Positions 42,403 to 55,727 of a stretch of 64,000 bases of DNA are shown here, piece by piece. A program made the position numbers and the translations under genes. The stretch's first letter is position 1. Every line of letters begins with the position of its first letter. This stretch comes from Tipula vernalis (lineage: Eukaryota > Arthropoda > Insecta > Diptera > Tipulidae). The notes under the pieces are model-generated. The model ran no database searches, was not told where the DNA came from, and saw only the letters and a list, made by a program, of their open reading frames with translations. The DNA is taken from contig OY282559.1 in the NCBI GenBank assembly GCA_958295665.1, positions 132,225,241-132,289,240 of the forward strand, written 5' to 3'.

Positions 42403-43970
42403 CCTCCGGGGGGTGGAGAAAGGGCGTCCCCGTCCTTTAGTTTTTTGGAAGCTTCTCTTATGATATTTGATAGTTGATTTAATTGATTGGTTTCCTGTGT
42501 CTCGGAAATACTTGGCTTTGTTATTTTTATTGTCGCAGTTTGATAATTACGAAGGGTAATGTAAATTATTAAGACTATTATCGTGATTGATGAGAGTGAA
42601 ACGCCTCCCGATAGTGTCCATATCCAGTTTTTGTGGCTGAGTTGTTCCAGGTATACATTTTTGATTTGTTTCCTGTTTTGTATGTTATCTTGGTTAATCG
42701 TATCGATGTTCAGCGTTTTCACTAATTGTCGGGTTGCTTGTAGGTTGTAGAGTGCTCCCTGTGTTTCTTGCACATCGCTTGTTATGTCGTAGGATTGAAA
42801 TTCCCTGTTTTTAATTGCTATAGTGCAGTTCCAGAATGTTATTAGGAGGTTCCCGGATAGTGTTCGATTGTTGGGTCCACAGTCAGAAGATAATTTTTCG
42901 TTCTTCGCGTTGTTTATAATAAGTTTATTTTCTGAAATAAACTGTAGTTTCGTTTCCATCTCTGATATCACTTTGCAGTTGCTTCTCGTTCCCATTATAA
43001 GTGGTTTGACACAATCGTCCTGGAACTCTTGAATTTCAGAATGTCTCTGGACGTAACTTTTGTGATCTAATGTGGAGTATAGTTTTTCTTTACTCTTAAT
43101 GAGGTATTGAGGGTGGTCTTTTATGATTGTGCCATTAACTACTAGTGGTACAATCATCATTATTTCAGAGTTTTCCTTTTCTAATTTTGGTACTTGAAGT
43201 ATGTAGAGCAATGTCTCGCCATTCACGGCTATTTTTGGTGTAACGTACTTGAGTGCTTCATCCGGTATTGTGATATTGATTCCCTGGTTGACCAATAAGT
43301 CCTTTATCATTACTATTTCGTTTATTGCTAGAATTTTTCCACTTGGGAGGTTCGCTTTTGTTCTAATTATCGCGTCTTGAATATCTTCCAGGATTGTATT
43401 AATGGAATCTATGCTTACTATTGTTGCCAGCATCTCGATTTCCGTTAGAACTATTTTGTTACTGATAGTGCTATTGGCTACCGCTCTGTTCACGGTATCC
43501 GTAATAATTTGAATCCTTTTGTCAATTTGTTGATTAATTAGGATTTGTTGATTGTTTGTGTCAATCAGCTGGTTCATTGTGGTGTTAATCACACGCAGAT
43601 CTTCCGCATCCGGGTTTCCGGCAATCCATTTCCATGCAGAGCCTAAACTATCCCATCGTTTATACCTGTTATACTGTTTTGGTTTTATTTGGCGTAGGTT
43701 GCTATATATTCTCTTTAATTTTTGTTTGACTATATTGTCTAGTTCTAACTTATCATATGATACATTGATGTTTAATTTGTTAATAAGTTCTACTGTTATT
43801 TCTATCTTAGTAAGGTTAATAGGGTGAATAATTTTAATATTTCCTGTTTGGATTCTACATTGACCCGATTTTATTATTAATATAGGGTCTTCTTGTAGGT
43901 TTTTTATTTCTTGTTTTTGCATCTTATATTGATAAAATAAGGTAGTCAAAGCAAATATTTTCCATAACAT
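42378..43970 (-). CDS. env: Errantivirus Env, class I-type fusion glycoprotein, intact frame
   Basis: The frame is 530 codons, starting ATG at 43970. A hydrophobic N-terminus (residues 1-14) can serve as a signal. A basic furin-like site RYKR (102-105) is followed by LGSAWKWIAGNPDAEDL, the conserved stretch after cleavage in insect errantivirus envelopes, which are related to baculovirus F proteins. A heptad-like region and cysteines follow. A single membrane anchor spans about residues 455-473, with a ~57-residue cytoplasmic tail. The short N-terminal subunit before the site is normal for this family. The stop lies 25 nt inside the 3' LTR. No lesion is visible, unlike gag and pol of the same copy. 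Confidence 0.92.
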
Positions 43971-44174
43971 TGTTATTTTCTGAAATTTAAAATAATAAAA
44001 ATTTATATTCTATTTATTTATATTTTTTTTTGTTTCAATGATTAATTTTGTATTTGTTTTTTTTTATATTTATTTTTATTTAATTAACAATATTTTATAA
44101 TAGGTTTTTAATAATAGATTTTTACAATTACAACTTATTATTATGTGGGAAAAAAAATGTATATAATTGTTAAG

Positions 44175-45251
44175 TTACTTTTTTAATCTCTTGATTTTAT
44201 TTTTATTTCGTTTAATATTTTTATTTATATTGAATGTTTTAGAAGTTATATTTTTGATTTGAGCTTTGACTCCTCTAGGTTGTGTTTTAGATCTTGTGTT
44301 TGGCTTTAAATATACCAATTGATCTTCTACTAGGTCAGGTGGATTTTCTTTGTTAGTATTTTGTTTCTCCATTATTTTAACCGCGCCTTCTATATTTAGA
44401 GTTACATTTCTAAATATTTTATTAGTTTGTTTACTAATTTCATTAGGGTCAATGTGGTTGGTTTTATTGAAGATGATTTCATTTGGCGTGTAGCCAGTAG
44501 ATGAATGTACTGACCTATTGTATAGGGCAACTGACAATTCAATGACGGTTGGAGTACTGGAATTTGGGACTTTATCTTTGTTTGTATTGAAAATCTCAAT
44601 CACTGTTGAATGAGTTTTTTCTACTTGTCCATTTGATTCGGACGAAGAAGCATATTCCAACTTAACGTTAGGTTTATTTAGAAATTCTTTGAATTGAATC
44701 GACTGAAATGTCGTCTCATGGTCTGAGACGATAGTATTGGGTATCCCGAATTGTGTGAAGTATTTGGTTAGGGCACTGGTTGTGTCCAACAAGTTTTTTG
44801 TGTCAATTTGAATCATATGCAGATGTTTCGAAAACGCATCTATCACCGATAAGAAACTTGTTCTATTGATGCTAAATATGTCAATATGTATTCTTTCAAG
44901 GGGTTTTCTCGTGATCGGTCGGGGGGATATTTTTATGTTGTAAGGTTTTCTATCATATTTATGCATATGACATATGTTACAAGCGTTAATATGGCTTTTG
45001 ATTTTCTTTGCCTTGTTTGGGAAGAAATAAGAACGTCTAATTTGACTTTCCACTTCACTTATGCCCCTATGAGCTCGTTTATGTTCTTTCACAATGATAG
45101 TGTTTTGACGATGCTCGTTTGTCACATCTTCGATCATTGTTGTGGCAAAAACAAAATGACCGTTTCTTGAGAAGTTTTCTTTGAATACCTCTTGGATTTT
45201 CTGATAAAAGGCCTCTGGTGCTAGGATAGCCGACTGTTTACCATTGTGGAA
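44175..45251 (-). pseudogene. Errantivirus integrase part of pol, separated by one nonsense codon
   Basis: The frame 45137-44175 continues that of 45839-45252 after a TAA at 45252-45254, with open sequence between (..NGKQSAILAPEAFYQK..). The zinc module has HKRAHRG and CNICHMHK; the catalytic residues are Asp in HIDIFSI, Asp in VSDHETTF and Glu in NGQVEKTHS. A basic C-terminal tail (Lys/Arg/Asn-rich) ends the product at 44175. The integrase itself looks complete. Confidence 0.9.
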
Positions 45252-47520
45252 TTAATATTTGAGGATATCTTCTTTCTCGAACGTTTTCTTGGAAATGATA
45301 ATTCTATTGTAATTTTGAAAGATTTGTTCTGTGATTACAGTTTCTAATTTAGATATTTTAAATATGATTTGGTTCCTATAGTAATTAACTGTAATAAAAT
45401 AATGATCTGAGGTTTCTGCTGAATGGACCGTTTCTACCTCACTTGTAGTGCTTGGCGGGTTTCCATCAGTACTTTCTGATTCACGTGTAGTGATTTCTTT
45501 GCCCTCATTGACGTTGACTTCTTTTATGATTGGTATTCGACTTAGTGCGTCTGCTACGACGTTAGCCTTCCCCTCCTTATACACGACATCATAGTCGTAA
45601 TTCTCTAACTCTAGACGCCACCTCAGAATTTTCGCATTCTTTTCAGAGGTTTTAATAAATGTTAAAGGCTTATGGTCAGTGACCAATGTAAATTTGCTAC
45701 CGTACAGGTAGGGTTGATATTTTTTGACGACCCAGATGATGGCCAGTGCCTCTTTTTCATTCGTGGCGTACTTTGATTCTGTATTATTTAGAGTTCTGGA
45801 AGCAAATGCGATGGGTCTTTTGACACCATCCTGAATCATCCGTCGTTAGTATGAACGGTCTTGAAAAATCTGGGTACGCTAATATCTGATCAGTTGATAT
45901 AATTCTTTTGAGGGTTTCAAAAGATTTAACGTATTCCGGATCTGTTATGTTCATTGAAACGTCTTTTCGTAAATATTTAGTCATGTTTTTTGCTATTTTC
46001 GAGTAATCCTTTATGAATCTCCGATAATAGCCAGACAGTCCAAGGAACTGTTTTATTTCTTTTGGTGTTCTTGGTAACGGCCAATCTAATATTTTGTTTA
46101 TTTTGTCAGAATTGGGTTTTACTCCTTCTTGGGTGATGGTGTGGCCCAGAAATTCTGTTTCCTTTTTTAAAAATTCACATTTATCAATTTGAATTTTTAG
46201 ATTGAATTGGGATAATCTTTTAAATACTGTCACCAAGTTATCTATGTGATTTTCTAAATTATGCCCTATGACGATTATGTCATTTAAATACACGTGGCAA
46301 ATTTTACCTATTAGGCCATGTAGTACATTGTTCATTGTTCTTTGGAAGGTGGCTGGGCCATTTTTCAGGCCAAACGGAATCCGGGTGAATTCGAAATGTC
46401 CTTTGTCCGTTGAAAACGCGGTTTTTTCCTGGTATCTCTCGTCCATTGGAATCTGGTGGAAACCATATTTAAGGTCTATTGTCGAAAAGTAAACGGAGTT
46501 ACCCAAACTGTCGAGGATTTCCTCAATTTGAGGGATAGGGAATTTATCGTTTCGGGTTTTTTCGTTCAACTTCCGGTAGTCTATTACTACTTGTACTTTT
46601 CGAATTCCCGACGCGTCCATTTTTTTTTAGAACCACCCAAATTGGTGATGAGTATGGGCTGTTTGAATTTCGAACAATGCCGCTATCCAATAATTCTTGG
46701 ATTTGCTCTTCTACGTCTTTTTTATAGCAATGCGGGTACCGATACGTCTTTGTGTATATTGGGTTATCGTCTGTCGTGATAATCTTGTGTTTGGTTATTG
46801 TCGTTGCCGACAATTTTTCGTCTTTTTTTAATAAAATAGCCTGATGTTTAAAAATAACTTCTGTTAATATCGATTTTTCGGTTTCACTCAAATGTTCTGT
46901 TCTGATTAGTTTCGATATCGTTTTTCTATCGATCCATTCATTTTTTGCGATGGGGATAGGATTGATTGTTTCGAAGTTATTTACTTTAAGTATTAATTTT
47001 GGAACCTTTTTTGGTGGTTCAGGGTCTCCAGTTAACACATTAATTGTGGTTTTAAATTGCGTTGCTTTATACAACCCTGGCTGTACCATTATCTCTTCGT
47101 TTAGTCTTTCGAAGTTTGGTACTAGCCAATCGCCATTCTCCGTTGTATTCAACGTTATATTATGATTATAGAAGTTATTCTGAGGGTAATATCTATTGAA
47201 TTTATAAATGCACTTATTCAGAGTAATTATATTGGACTTATAGTCTAATTTTGCATTCATCTTGGCCATGGATTCTGAACCTAGTATTCCATCGAAAAAT
47301 TTATGGAATTGTAATTCATAGAATACTAGTGATGGCATGTTTTTTCCTAATAAATTTATTTTGACTTTATTATTAATTTTGTGAGTTCCTAGCAGATTTT
47401 CAACTATTGTTTTTTTTTGTCGCCTCTTTAAAAGTAGGCTTCATTAAACCGACTATTTCTGGTTTAATCACGTTTTTATTCGCGCCTGTGTCAATTAAAA
47501 GTGTTATTTCGCGCTTAAGA
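45252..47520 (-). pseudogene. Errantivirus pol: protease, RT, RNase H, frameshifted
   Basis: The protease motif LLIDTGANKNVI is near 47490-47455. One extra A in a 9-A run near 47411-47419 shifts the frame into 47338-46544. A second extra base in another A run near 46622-46630 shifts into the RT frame 46620-45784. The RT has MDERYQEKTAF and IPFGLKNGPATF, but its catalytic motif reads YLNDIIVIG in place of YLDD. In RNase H, TTDDSGWCQK shows that about ten residues after TTDAS are lost with a frame change near 45835, and then DGVKRPIAFASRTLN and DHKPL continue to 45252. Confidence 0.92.
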
Positions 47521-47526
47521 TGTTCA

Positions 47527-48686
47527 TTATAACACTTCAGATACGGGAGAAAATTTAGTCTTCCGTGTCCGAATTCTGTGTCCCCTGAAAATTTCCTGCG
47601 TCTTCTTCAGGATTATTTTCATCTGCGGTTCTTGTGGCAGATTATCTTCACTTTCTTGTGCGATCTCATGGTTATTGAATAAGTTTTTGTTGAACGTTCT
47701 TCTAGATCTTATCGACTGATCGACTTCCATAGGAATTGGTGAATTTTTCACCGAATATGTCTGTTTCCGTTGGTTTGTCGGAATATAATCGTGGTTTTTT
47801 ATAGTATTCGATCTATTTTGGTTCAATTGGTTTGGTTTTTGCTGTTGATAACTGGTTTGTGCCAGTCTTTTGGAATTTTCAGAAATTAGTTCATTTGAAC
47901 TAAACTTACACAGAAAGGCGTAAGCCTCTTCAATGTCTTTTGGCTTAGCCGCTTGGGCATAACCAAAATACGGCTTTTTCAATCCAGATACAAATGCAGC
48001 CAGTGCGTCTTCTTCTATAAACGCACATATCGCAGGCCATGCATTACTGTAAAGTTTATTTTGCCTAGATAGTGATTTAATACTCTGTACCGTTTCTTTA
48101 ATTTTTTTAAAGTAAGTATGCACAGTCATTGTATCACTTTGTTTGTTAGCCCAAAGCTGGGACTTATAATGAGAAAGCTCTTGGCGGTCACTCAATGCTT
48201 CTATTAATTTTTCCTTGATTTCTATAAATGTTTGAGGATTTCCAGCTAGACATCAAATGTCCTTTGCTTTCCCTTCAATTTTGTTCATTACGGCTTGTAT
48301 ATACAAACCAAATTGCTGGTCCGAGACCAATGGTTGGAATACTAGCAGGATATCCTCAGCTGTTTTCAGCCTGGCTGGCCCGTTGTTTCCGGTTCCCATC
48401 GAAATGTGGTATGTACTTCATTGGATCCGGGATCCTAAATAAATCTACCGCTGACATTTTTTCCAATTTCTTGTTGGATGTCATTTCAATATTATCTTGG
48501 GATTTTTCTTCTTGGGAAAATTGAGTTCAGTCTTTCCTCTTGATATACCTGTGCTTCGCCAAGCTTTTTCAGCTCTTCAACGATCACATTTAATTGTGTT
48601 GTAATTTCTTCCATTGTTATCTCGTTGAGATCGATATTCCGATTTTTATCGTACTTTTCGATTGGTCGTTTCTTTACCATAGACAA
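47527..48686 (-). pseudogene. Errantivirus gag, broken in at least three places
   Basis: It starts at ATG 48686 (MSMVKKRPIEKYDKN) and is open to 48492. The reading then moves to a frame with MSAVDLFRIPDPMKYIPHFDG, then after another shift near 48380 to LKTAEDILLVFQPLVSDQQFG.., where a TGA near 48265 precedes LAGNPQTFIEIKEK. From 48195 to 47527 it is open, with FVSGLKKPYFGYAQAAKP and an Asn/Gln/Lys-rich nucleocapsid-like tail without CCHC knuckles, as usual in this group. The copy is dead for particle formation unless complemented. Confidence 0.88.
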
Positions 48687-49217
48687 GGAAGATGTAATTG
48701 CGGAAAGAGCGAAACAATTTTGTAACTATATCTGTCTCTATCTTGTAGTGGACAGAATAGCCGGCAGGTTCACGTCTATCTTGTAGTGCGTGGGTTTGCC
48801 AAAAAAAAAATTTGATAAATTAACTAAGTATCCACCTCTATGTTATAGCAGATAGATGTAAGACAGGTTCACGTCTATCTTGTAGTGCGTGTTTTTGTCT
48901 TCAGAATTTTAAATTCCTCTTAATTAATTTATTTAGTATAGAAATTAGTAAAATTTCTTACCTGATTTGCTGTCGTGGTTTGGTTCCAAGTGATGCTGGT
49001 TGTTTATGGTGTGCCGGAATTGCGAGTCCTCTAGACGATTTTAATTTAAAAAAAAAATCTTCAGCCTGAGATGTCACAAAAATAGAAATACACTTTTCAC
49101 AATTTCTTTTTTTTTTTTTCACAACAATATTTTTGTTGAAATCTGTGACGGGTTCACTTTAAGGTAATTTTTATTCATTACCTTTAGCACTATTTTTCAC
49201 TACAAACACTTTCACTT
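48687..49217 (-). promoter_or_regulatory. Errantivirus 5' leader with four copies of a CTATCTTGTAG-type repeat
   Basis: Between the primer site and gag lie direct repeats. A 28-nt copy pair is at 48765-48792 and 48864-48891 (core CACGTCTATCTTGTAGTGCG). Weaker copies are near 48734-48754 (CTCTATCTTGTAGTGGACA) and 48832-48853. Position in the leader recalls the protein-binding repeat array of the gypsy insulator, but the motif is different and the function is unknown. Confidence 0.7.
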
Positions 49218-49234
49218 GACCTTTAGGCTGCGCC

Positions 49235-49235
<1 letters not shown>
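49218..49235 (-). promoter_or_regulatory. Primer binding site of the errantivirus
   Basis: The minus strand reads ATTGGCGCAGCCTAAAGG across the LTR edge. TGGCGCAG is shared with primer sites assigned to tRNA-Ser in 17.6/297-like elements, as I recall; the later bases differ. Confidence 0.65.
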
Positions 49236-51075
<1,840 letters not shown>

Positions 51076-51077
51076 TA

Positions 51078-51779
51078 TATATTCCATAATTCACCTCTTG
51101 GCATTTGTCTGGATTAATATTTGGTTTGGACTTCCTAAACAAAATATTTTTCCCTATATAATAGGCTACGATGCGTAAACCGCTGTTGACTCTAGAAACC
51201 CTAAACTTTAGCTTATCGACCTGCATTGCTCAATATAAAATTTGATAAATGGTCAACACAAAAAAAAGGTGTAGTACATTTTCGTCTGATATGACAAAGT
51301 TCCGATAAACCCAAAAAGCAAAACGGCTTTTGCCATATATAGCGAACAGTGTCGGTATTAATTTCTAGAGCAAGCCGAATGGTAATGTACAAAGGTTAGG
51401 TGGCTCGTTAAAGTTCCTTCTAGCATCAGAATTAAAAATATGTGAAATTCACTGAATTGTTCCAAATTCGTTCTAATGTTTTAGGAACGTATTTAATGAG
51501 TATTTCGACATCGAAAAACAATTCGTTTATGCACATGGGCGACGTATAAGTAGGTCAAGCACCCGTTGTCAGATCATATGGTAACGTTAACCACGTAAAT
51601 TTCGCTAGTAGTTAATAATAAAAGGTTTGGATATTGGAAGGAAGAATATAACTTAAAAATTGAGATTTATTATCTCAAACAGTGACCACTTGACCGCCAA
51701 TTAGAATTTTATCTAACAAATATAGATAAAGGTCTGAAACCTTATGAGATGATCAGAACTTCGGTCTTAGTTCATATCC
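51078..51779. other. AT-rich spacer, no gene
   Basis: Nothing coding or repetitive recognised. Confidence 0.5.
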
Positions 51780-52150
51780 CAGAATCAATCCCGAAATGAA
51801 CCTCTAAGTCAATCTTCAATTTACCACTCAACCTCAATCTAAACCGCAACAAAGTCCTAAACGCAATCACTTACTTGACCGCCAACACAACTCTCAACTT
51901 AATCAGCAAATCAACCCGACATCAACTTTTAAATTAATCCTTAATCTAATCCCAATTCAAGATAACAAAATCCTTACTCAACTTCAAGTCAAACTAGCTC
52001 GAACTAAATCTGAACCGTCTGCTCAACTCCACACATATTGGCCAACCCAATCCCAAAATTAACTCGATTCGAAAGCTACTCAATCTAACCTCCCACTAAA
52101 TCCTAAGCTCGATCTCAAATTATTCCCTAACCGAACTCCTCAGTCAAATC
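51780..52150. repeat. Degenerate (CAA[C/T]TC)n-like low-complexity tract
   Basis: Words such as AACTCAA, AATCCCAA and CTCAATC recur irregularly. A second stretch of the same kind is at about 52910-53010. Confidence 0.6.
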
Positions 52151-52199
52151 CAACTCAATTTGAACTGAAACCCTATTCACAATCATACTGTGACAGCAA

Positions 52200-52680
52200 T
52201 GTACAATAATATCTGAATACAATCTTTAACAATCATTTCATCATATTATTATTCTATTGTAAAATCATACTATACACTATACCACACCATCATATAACAT
52301 ACAATCGTACCATAATAACGCCGAACCATCACACTATGATGTATATCTTACCATAAATCCACCATACCTTCATACCGTGATACCACTATATCTTCGTAAC
52401 GTCGAATCATCGTACGATCATACCATCAAACCATCATACTATCAGGCAGTGATACCACCATACCATCCAATCGACGTACCATTTTACACTGATACCATCA
52501 CAATATCATACTAACACACCATCATGCCATTATACAATCGTACCATCATCCCATCGTACCATCATACGATCATACTATTATACCATCATACCATTATACC
52601 ATCACCATCACACAATCATACCACCGAACCTTCATACCATTATACCATCATAACATCATATCATCATATCGACATCAAAA
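52200..52680. repeat. Degenerate (ATACCATC)n tract, ~480 bp
   Basis: CATACCATCATACCATC-like words fill the interval with many substitutions. The same motif occurs in the fold-back arms at 20585-20660 and 22680-22790. Confidence 0.8.
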
Positions 52681-52689
52681 TTTTCGAAG

Positions 52690-53710
52690 TTTTAGAGATT
52701 TCTCCGTAGTAACTTTGGACCTGATTATCATACACCAAGATGGAAATGGAGATTTCAGAAATTAACAGTGACGTTTCTTAAGTATTAAAAAATATTTGTT
52801 GTAAAGTTTGGTTCAAATCAAACAATGATGTTTTTAAACATCATAGACGTCTGTTGTACATATACATACAAACTGCTCACTAAACCCTAAATCAAAAATT
52901 GGTCAACTGTTCACTGTATCCTAATCCAATCCTAACTCAACTCCAACTCAATTTCAACTCAACTTTAACTTCAAATCAACTCCAAACACAATCCCAATTC
53001 AATAATCAAACCAGCATATGTACATACTCGTATATAAAAAATTCGTAAATATTTATATAAACAATGATTCGGGTCAATTCGTATGGCTGGTACTCAATCC
53101 TCTTGACGTACAGTTTCCAAAAGCTTTTCAAATCTCCGCTTGACCATTGAAACAGAATGGCGAAAAAAAGCAAAATCGGACAATTCGTTTCCGGGACAGC
53201 ATGCGTACAGACATCCAGACGTCCAGACAGATGGGCGGACATTTTTATTTTTTTGAGTTTTTCACACTCAGAGAAATGTCGTTTTGGATTAACTAAATTT
53301 TTCGTTATTTTTGACTCGGCTTAATTTATTCCATGCGCTTTCGTTTATTTTAACTTCGACAATTAATGCGATAAAAAATGCGATGGTAACACTAAATAGT
53401 ACTATCGTGACACTTTTTACGAAAGTTTTTAATATTTTTTTGTTAACTTAGCCCAAAATTCTATCTTCAAACAATATAAGATGTCATGATACTACATATA
53501 TCATGATAGTTACTTAAAGCTTATACAATTTTGCTCTCAGCCCCGAAAAATATTGCTATCGTGTCGTATTTGTGAATTCTAACAAAAGAAAAATAAATTT
53601 TTTACTACCCTGTTTTGTAAAATCGAATATAAACGGTATGAGATATACGATAATTGCACGGTTCAATGTATTTGTTGTAAAATTTCAGAATTTTTTTTAT
53701 GTCAGAAGTT
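52690..53710. other. AT-rich intergenic stretch, no gene
   Basis: No coding evidence. It includes a short CAACTC-type tract (52910-53010). A 78-codon minus ORF (53006-53242) has no recognisable features. Confidence 0.5.
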
Positions 53711-53953
53711 GACGTCAAAAAATATTTGTTGGCCAGCTCAGATGATTATGGAATTATATAAAGGATGGTTTAACGCATTTGTTGTTAACCTTTTAAAATT
53801 TTTGTTTGTCGGTGGGCTGAGTTGGGTCTGAGTAAGCTAACAAATATTTTCTGTTTTCAAGGGACTATATCACAGCCCACCGACATACAAAAATTCTAAA
53901 ATGTTTACTGCAAATGCATTAAACTATGCTATGTCTAATTCCATAATCATCTG
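53711..53953. mobile_element. Palindromic MITE, left portion (continues at 58957-59008)
   Basis: GTTGGCCAGCTCAGATGATTATGGA at 53729 onward (first 20 nt compared) is mirrored by TCCATAATCATCTGAGCTGGCCAA, which is completed only after the R1-like insertion (58957-58980). TCGGTGGGCTG / CAGCCCACCGA and neighbouring arms pair around a centre near 53850. The MITE was therefore intact before the 5-kb insertion. Confidence 0.8.
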
Positions 53954-54248
53954 CCCGTGTGGGGTTGGCTAGCTCCCCCATCGGGTGCCTCCCCTGGTGG
54001 CGGATAGGGGACCGCCTGCCAGATATGGCAGGTACCGGGAAAATCAAATACCCGGGGTGGACCAAAAGCTAGCACACCCAAGCTAAGGTGGCACTACATA
54101 CGCCGATAGCTGCTGGGCTAAGGGGATGCTTAGTCGCTAGTATGTGAACCCCGGTTTTGGCGACAATCAGTTTAAATCATAGCCTTCCTATGATAATGCA
54201 GAGCTCTGTCATAGGTGACCGTTTTTCGTGCTACTCGTGGGAACAGAA

Positions 54249-55721
54249 ATGAATAAAGATTTAACAAAAAAACCAACAGGAAAACAAATAGATGACGAAC
54301 AGCTCACGGCTGTTACGATGAGAGCAGATATTGTGGTACGCAATGACTTGGGGGTGAGTCACTCGAACCCAGATGAAGCCACAAGGGATGCTAGTATGGA
54401 GGAGATTGTTGAGGTTAAGGTGGCTCAGGCGCATCATAGCAGGGGCGGTAACCTCAAACCGAAAAAGAGGCATAATGAAGAGGATAGACTCCAGGAAACC
54501 TCAGAAATGAGGGAGTACATCTTAGAGATAAGGGAACAGGAGGATATCACCTTAAGCAAGGAGTGGGACCTCTTGAAACCAATTGGAAACGCGGTCAGGA
54601 GGCAGCCAAACACCAATAAGATTGTTAAGAACGGCTTGAAAGAACTGGAGGAGATACTGGAAGTGGTAGCCACATACCGAGACAAATGGAAGAAGGCAGA
54701 AGCGGTGCTCTGCGAATCAGAGCGAGGGTTGCAGAGCACTGTAGAAACCAACTCCCTAAGAGGCAGGAAACGAGGAAGAGAAGCATCTGCCGAAGAATCT
54801 GAACGAGAGGTTAGAACCAAAATGGAGTTACCGTTAGGAAAGAACGAGGGATGGCAATTGGTCGTCAATAAACAACAAAGGCAGGTCAATAAGCGCTCTG
54901 ACAAGAAAACCAATACAGCATCGCCACAAGGGGATACTATTGTTGGCACAAGGCCCGGTGTGGAAGGCAAAGGTAGGAGGAAGAGACAGAGAAAAAGGAA
55001 GCGGCCGAGCAAGCGAACGAAAAATAACGCGGTGGTTGTCAAACCGGCCGAGAAAAAAACGTACGCCGAGGTCCTTGGTGCTATTCGACAACACGTGTGT
55101 CCGGATAACCCGGAACATGAAATCAGGTCAATAAGGAAGACCACGGATGGAGGAGTGCTCCTTGAACTGGGCCGCGGTGTAAATCCCGGAAAGCTTAGGG
55201 ATACTATCCAAGCGGCGGTAGGAGAGATCGGGGTGGTTCGCGGCCTGATACCTCGGTCGAAAGTCGAAGTTACTGATTTGGACAGCTTTACCACCGAAGA
55301 AGAAGTGACAGCGGCAATCAAGCGCGATTCTGGTGATATGGCAGGCCACGTCAAAGTAACGCTATTCAAAGCAGATAAGCGGGAACAGAAAAAAGCGGTC
55401 ATCGAACTAGATGATCTAGCTGCCAAAAAACTGCTTGACCAAGGGCGTATCAAGATTGGCTGGGTCTTCGGGCGCATTAGAGTGAGGACCGAGGTACAAA
55501 AATGCTTCAAGTGCCAAGGATATGGGCATATCAGGAGTAACTGCGCAGGTCCCGACCGCAGCAATAGCTGTTGGAAGTGTGGCGAAAGTGGGCATAAGGC
55601 TGCGGCGTGCGAGCTGCAAGCGAAATGTCATATATGCGTTGGGAAACCCGGTGGCAACAACCACGTACAGGGATCGGGCAGCTGCGAGACTTTCCAGGGG
55701 CTTTTGCGCGAAGGAAAATAA
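54249..55721 (+). CDS. R1-like ORF1, nucleic-acid-binding Gag-like protein
   Basis: First in-frame ATG at 54249 gives 490 residues (the frame is open from 54228 with a GTG). The N-terminal ~220 residues are charged and Glu/Arg-rich with likely coiled-coil stretches. A very basic segment (GKGRRKRQRKRKRPSKR) lies around residues 240-260. An alpha/beta domain follows (AEVLGAIRQHV.., GGVLLELGRG..). The end has three knuckles: CFKCQGYGHIRSNC, CWKCGESGHKAAAC and CHICVGKPGGNNHVQGSGSC. Such proteins bind element RNA in the ribonucleoprotein particle. The frame is intact. A long antisense ORF over it is a shadow. Confidence 0.92.
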   Translation: MNKDLTKKPTGKQIDDEQLTAVTMRADIVVRNDLGVSHSNPDEATRDASMEEIVEVKVAQAHHSRGGNLKPKKRHNEEDRLQETSEMREYILEIREQEDITLSKEWDLLKPIGNAVRRQPNTNKIVKNGLKELEEILEVVATYRDKWKKAEAVLCESERGLQSTVETNSLRGRKRGREASAEESEREVRTKMELPLGKNEGWQLVVNKQQRQVNKRSDKKTNTASPQGDTIVGTRPGVEGKGRRKRQRKRKRPSKRTKNNAVVVKPAEKKTYAEVLGAIRQHVCPDNPEHEIRSIRKTTDGGVLLELGRGVNPGKLRDTIQAAVGEIGVVRGLIPRSKVEVTDLDSFTTEEEVTAAIKRDSGDMAGHVKVTLFKADKREQKKAVIELDDLAAKKLLDQGRIKIGWVFGRIRVRTEVQKCFKCQGYGHIRSNCAGPDRSNSCWKCGESGHKAAACELQAKCHICVGKPGGNNHVQGSGSCETFQGLLREGK

Positions 55722-55727
55722 ACGTAG

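Noticed and set aside
54434..55564. 376-codon minus-strand ORF
   Set aside because: Antisense shadow of the GC-rich R1-like ORF1, which has clear zinc knuckles on the plus strand.
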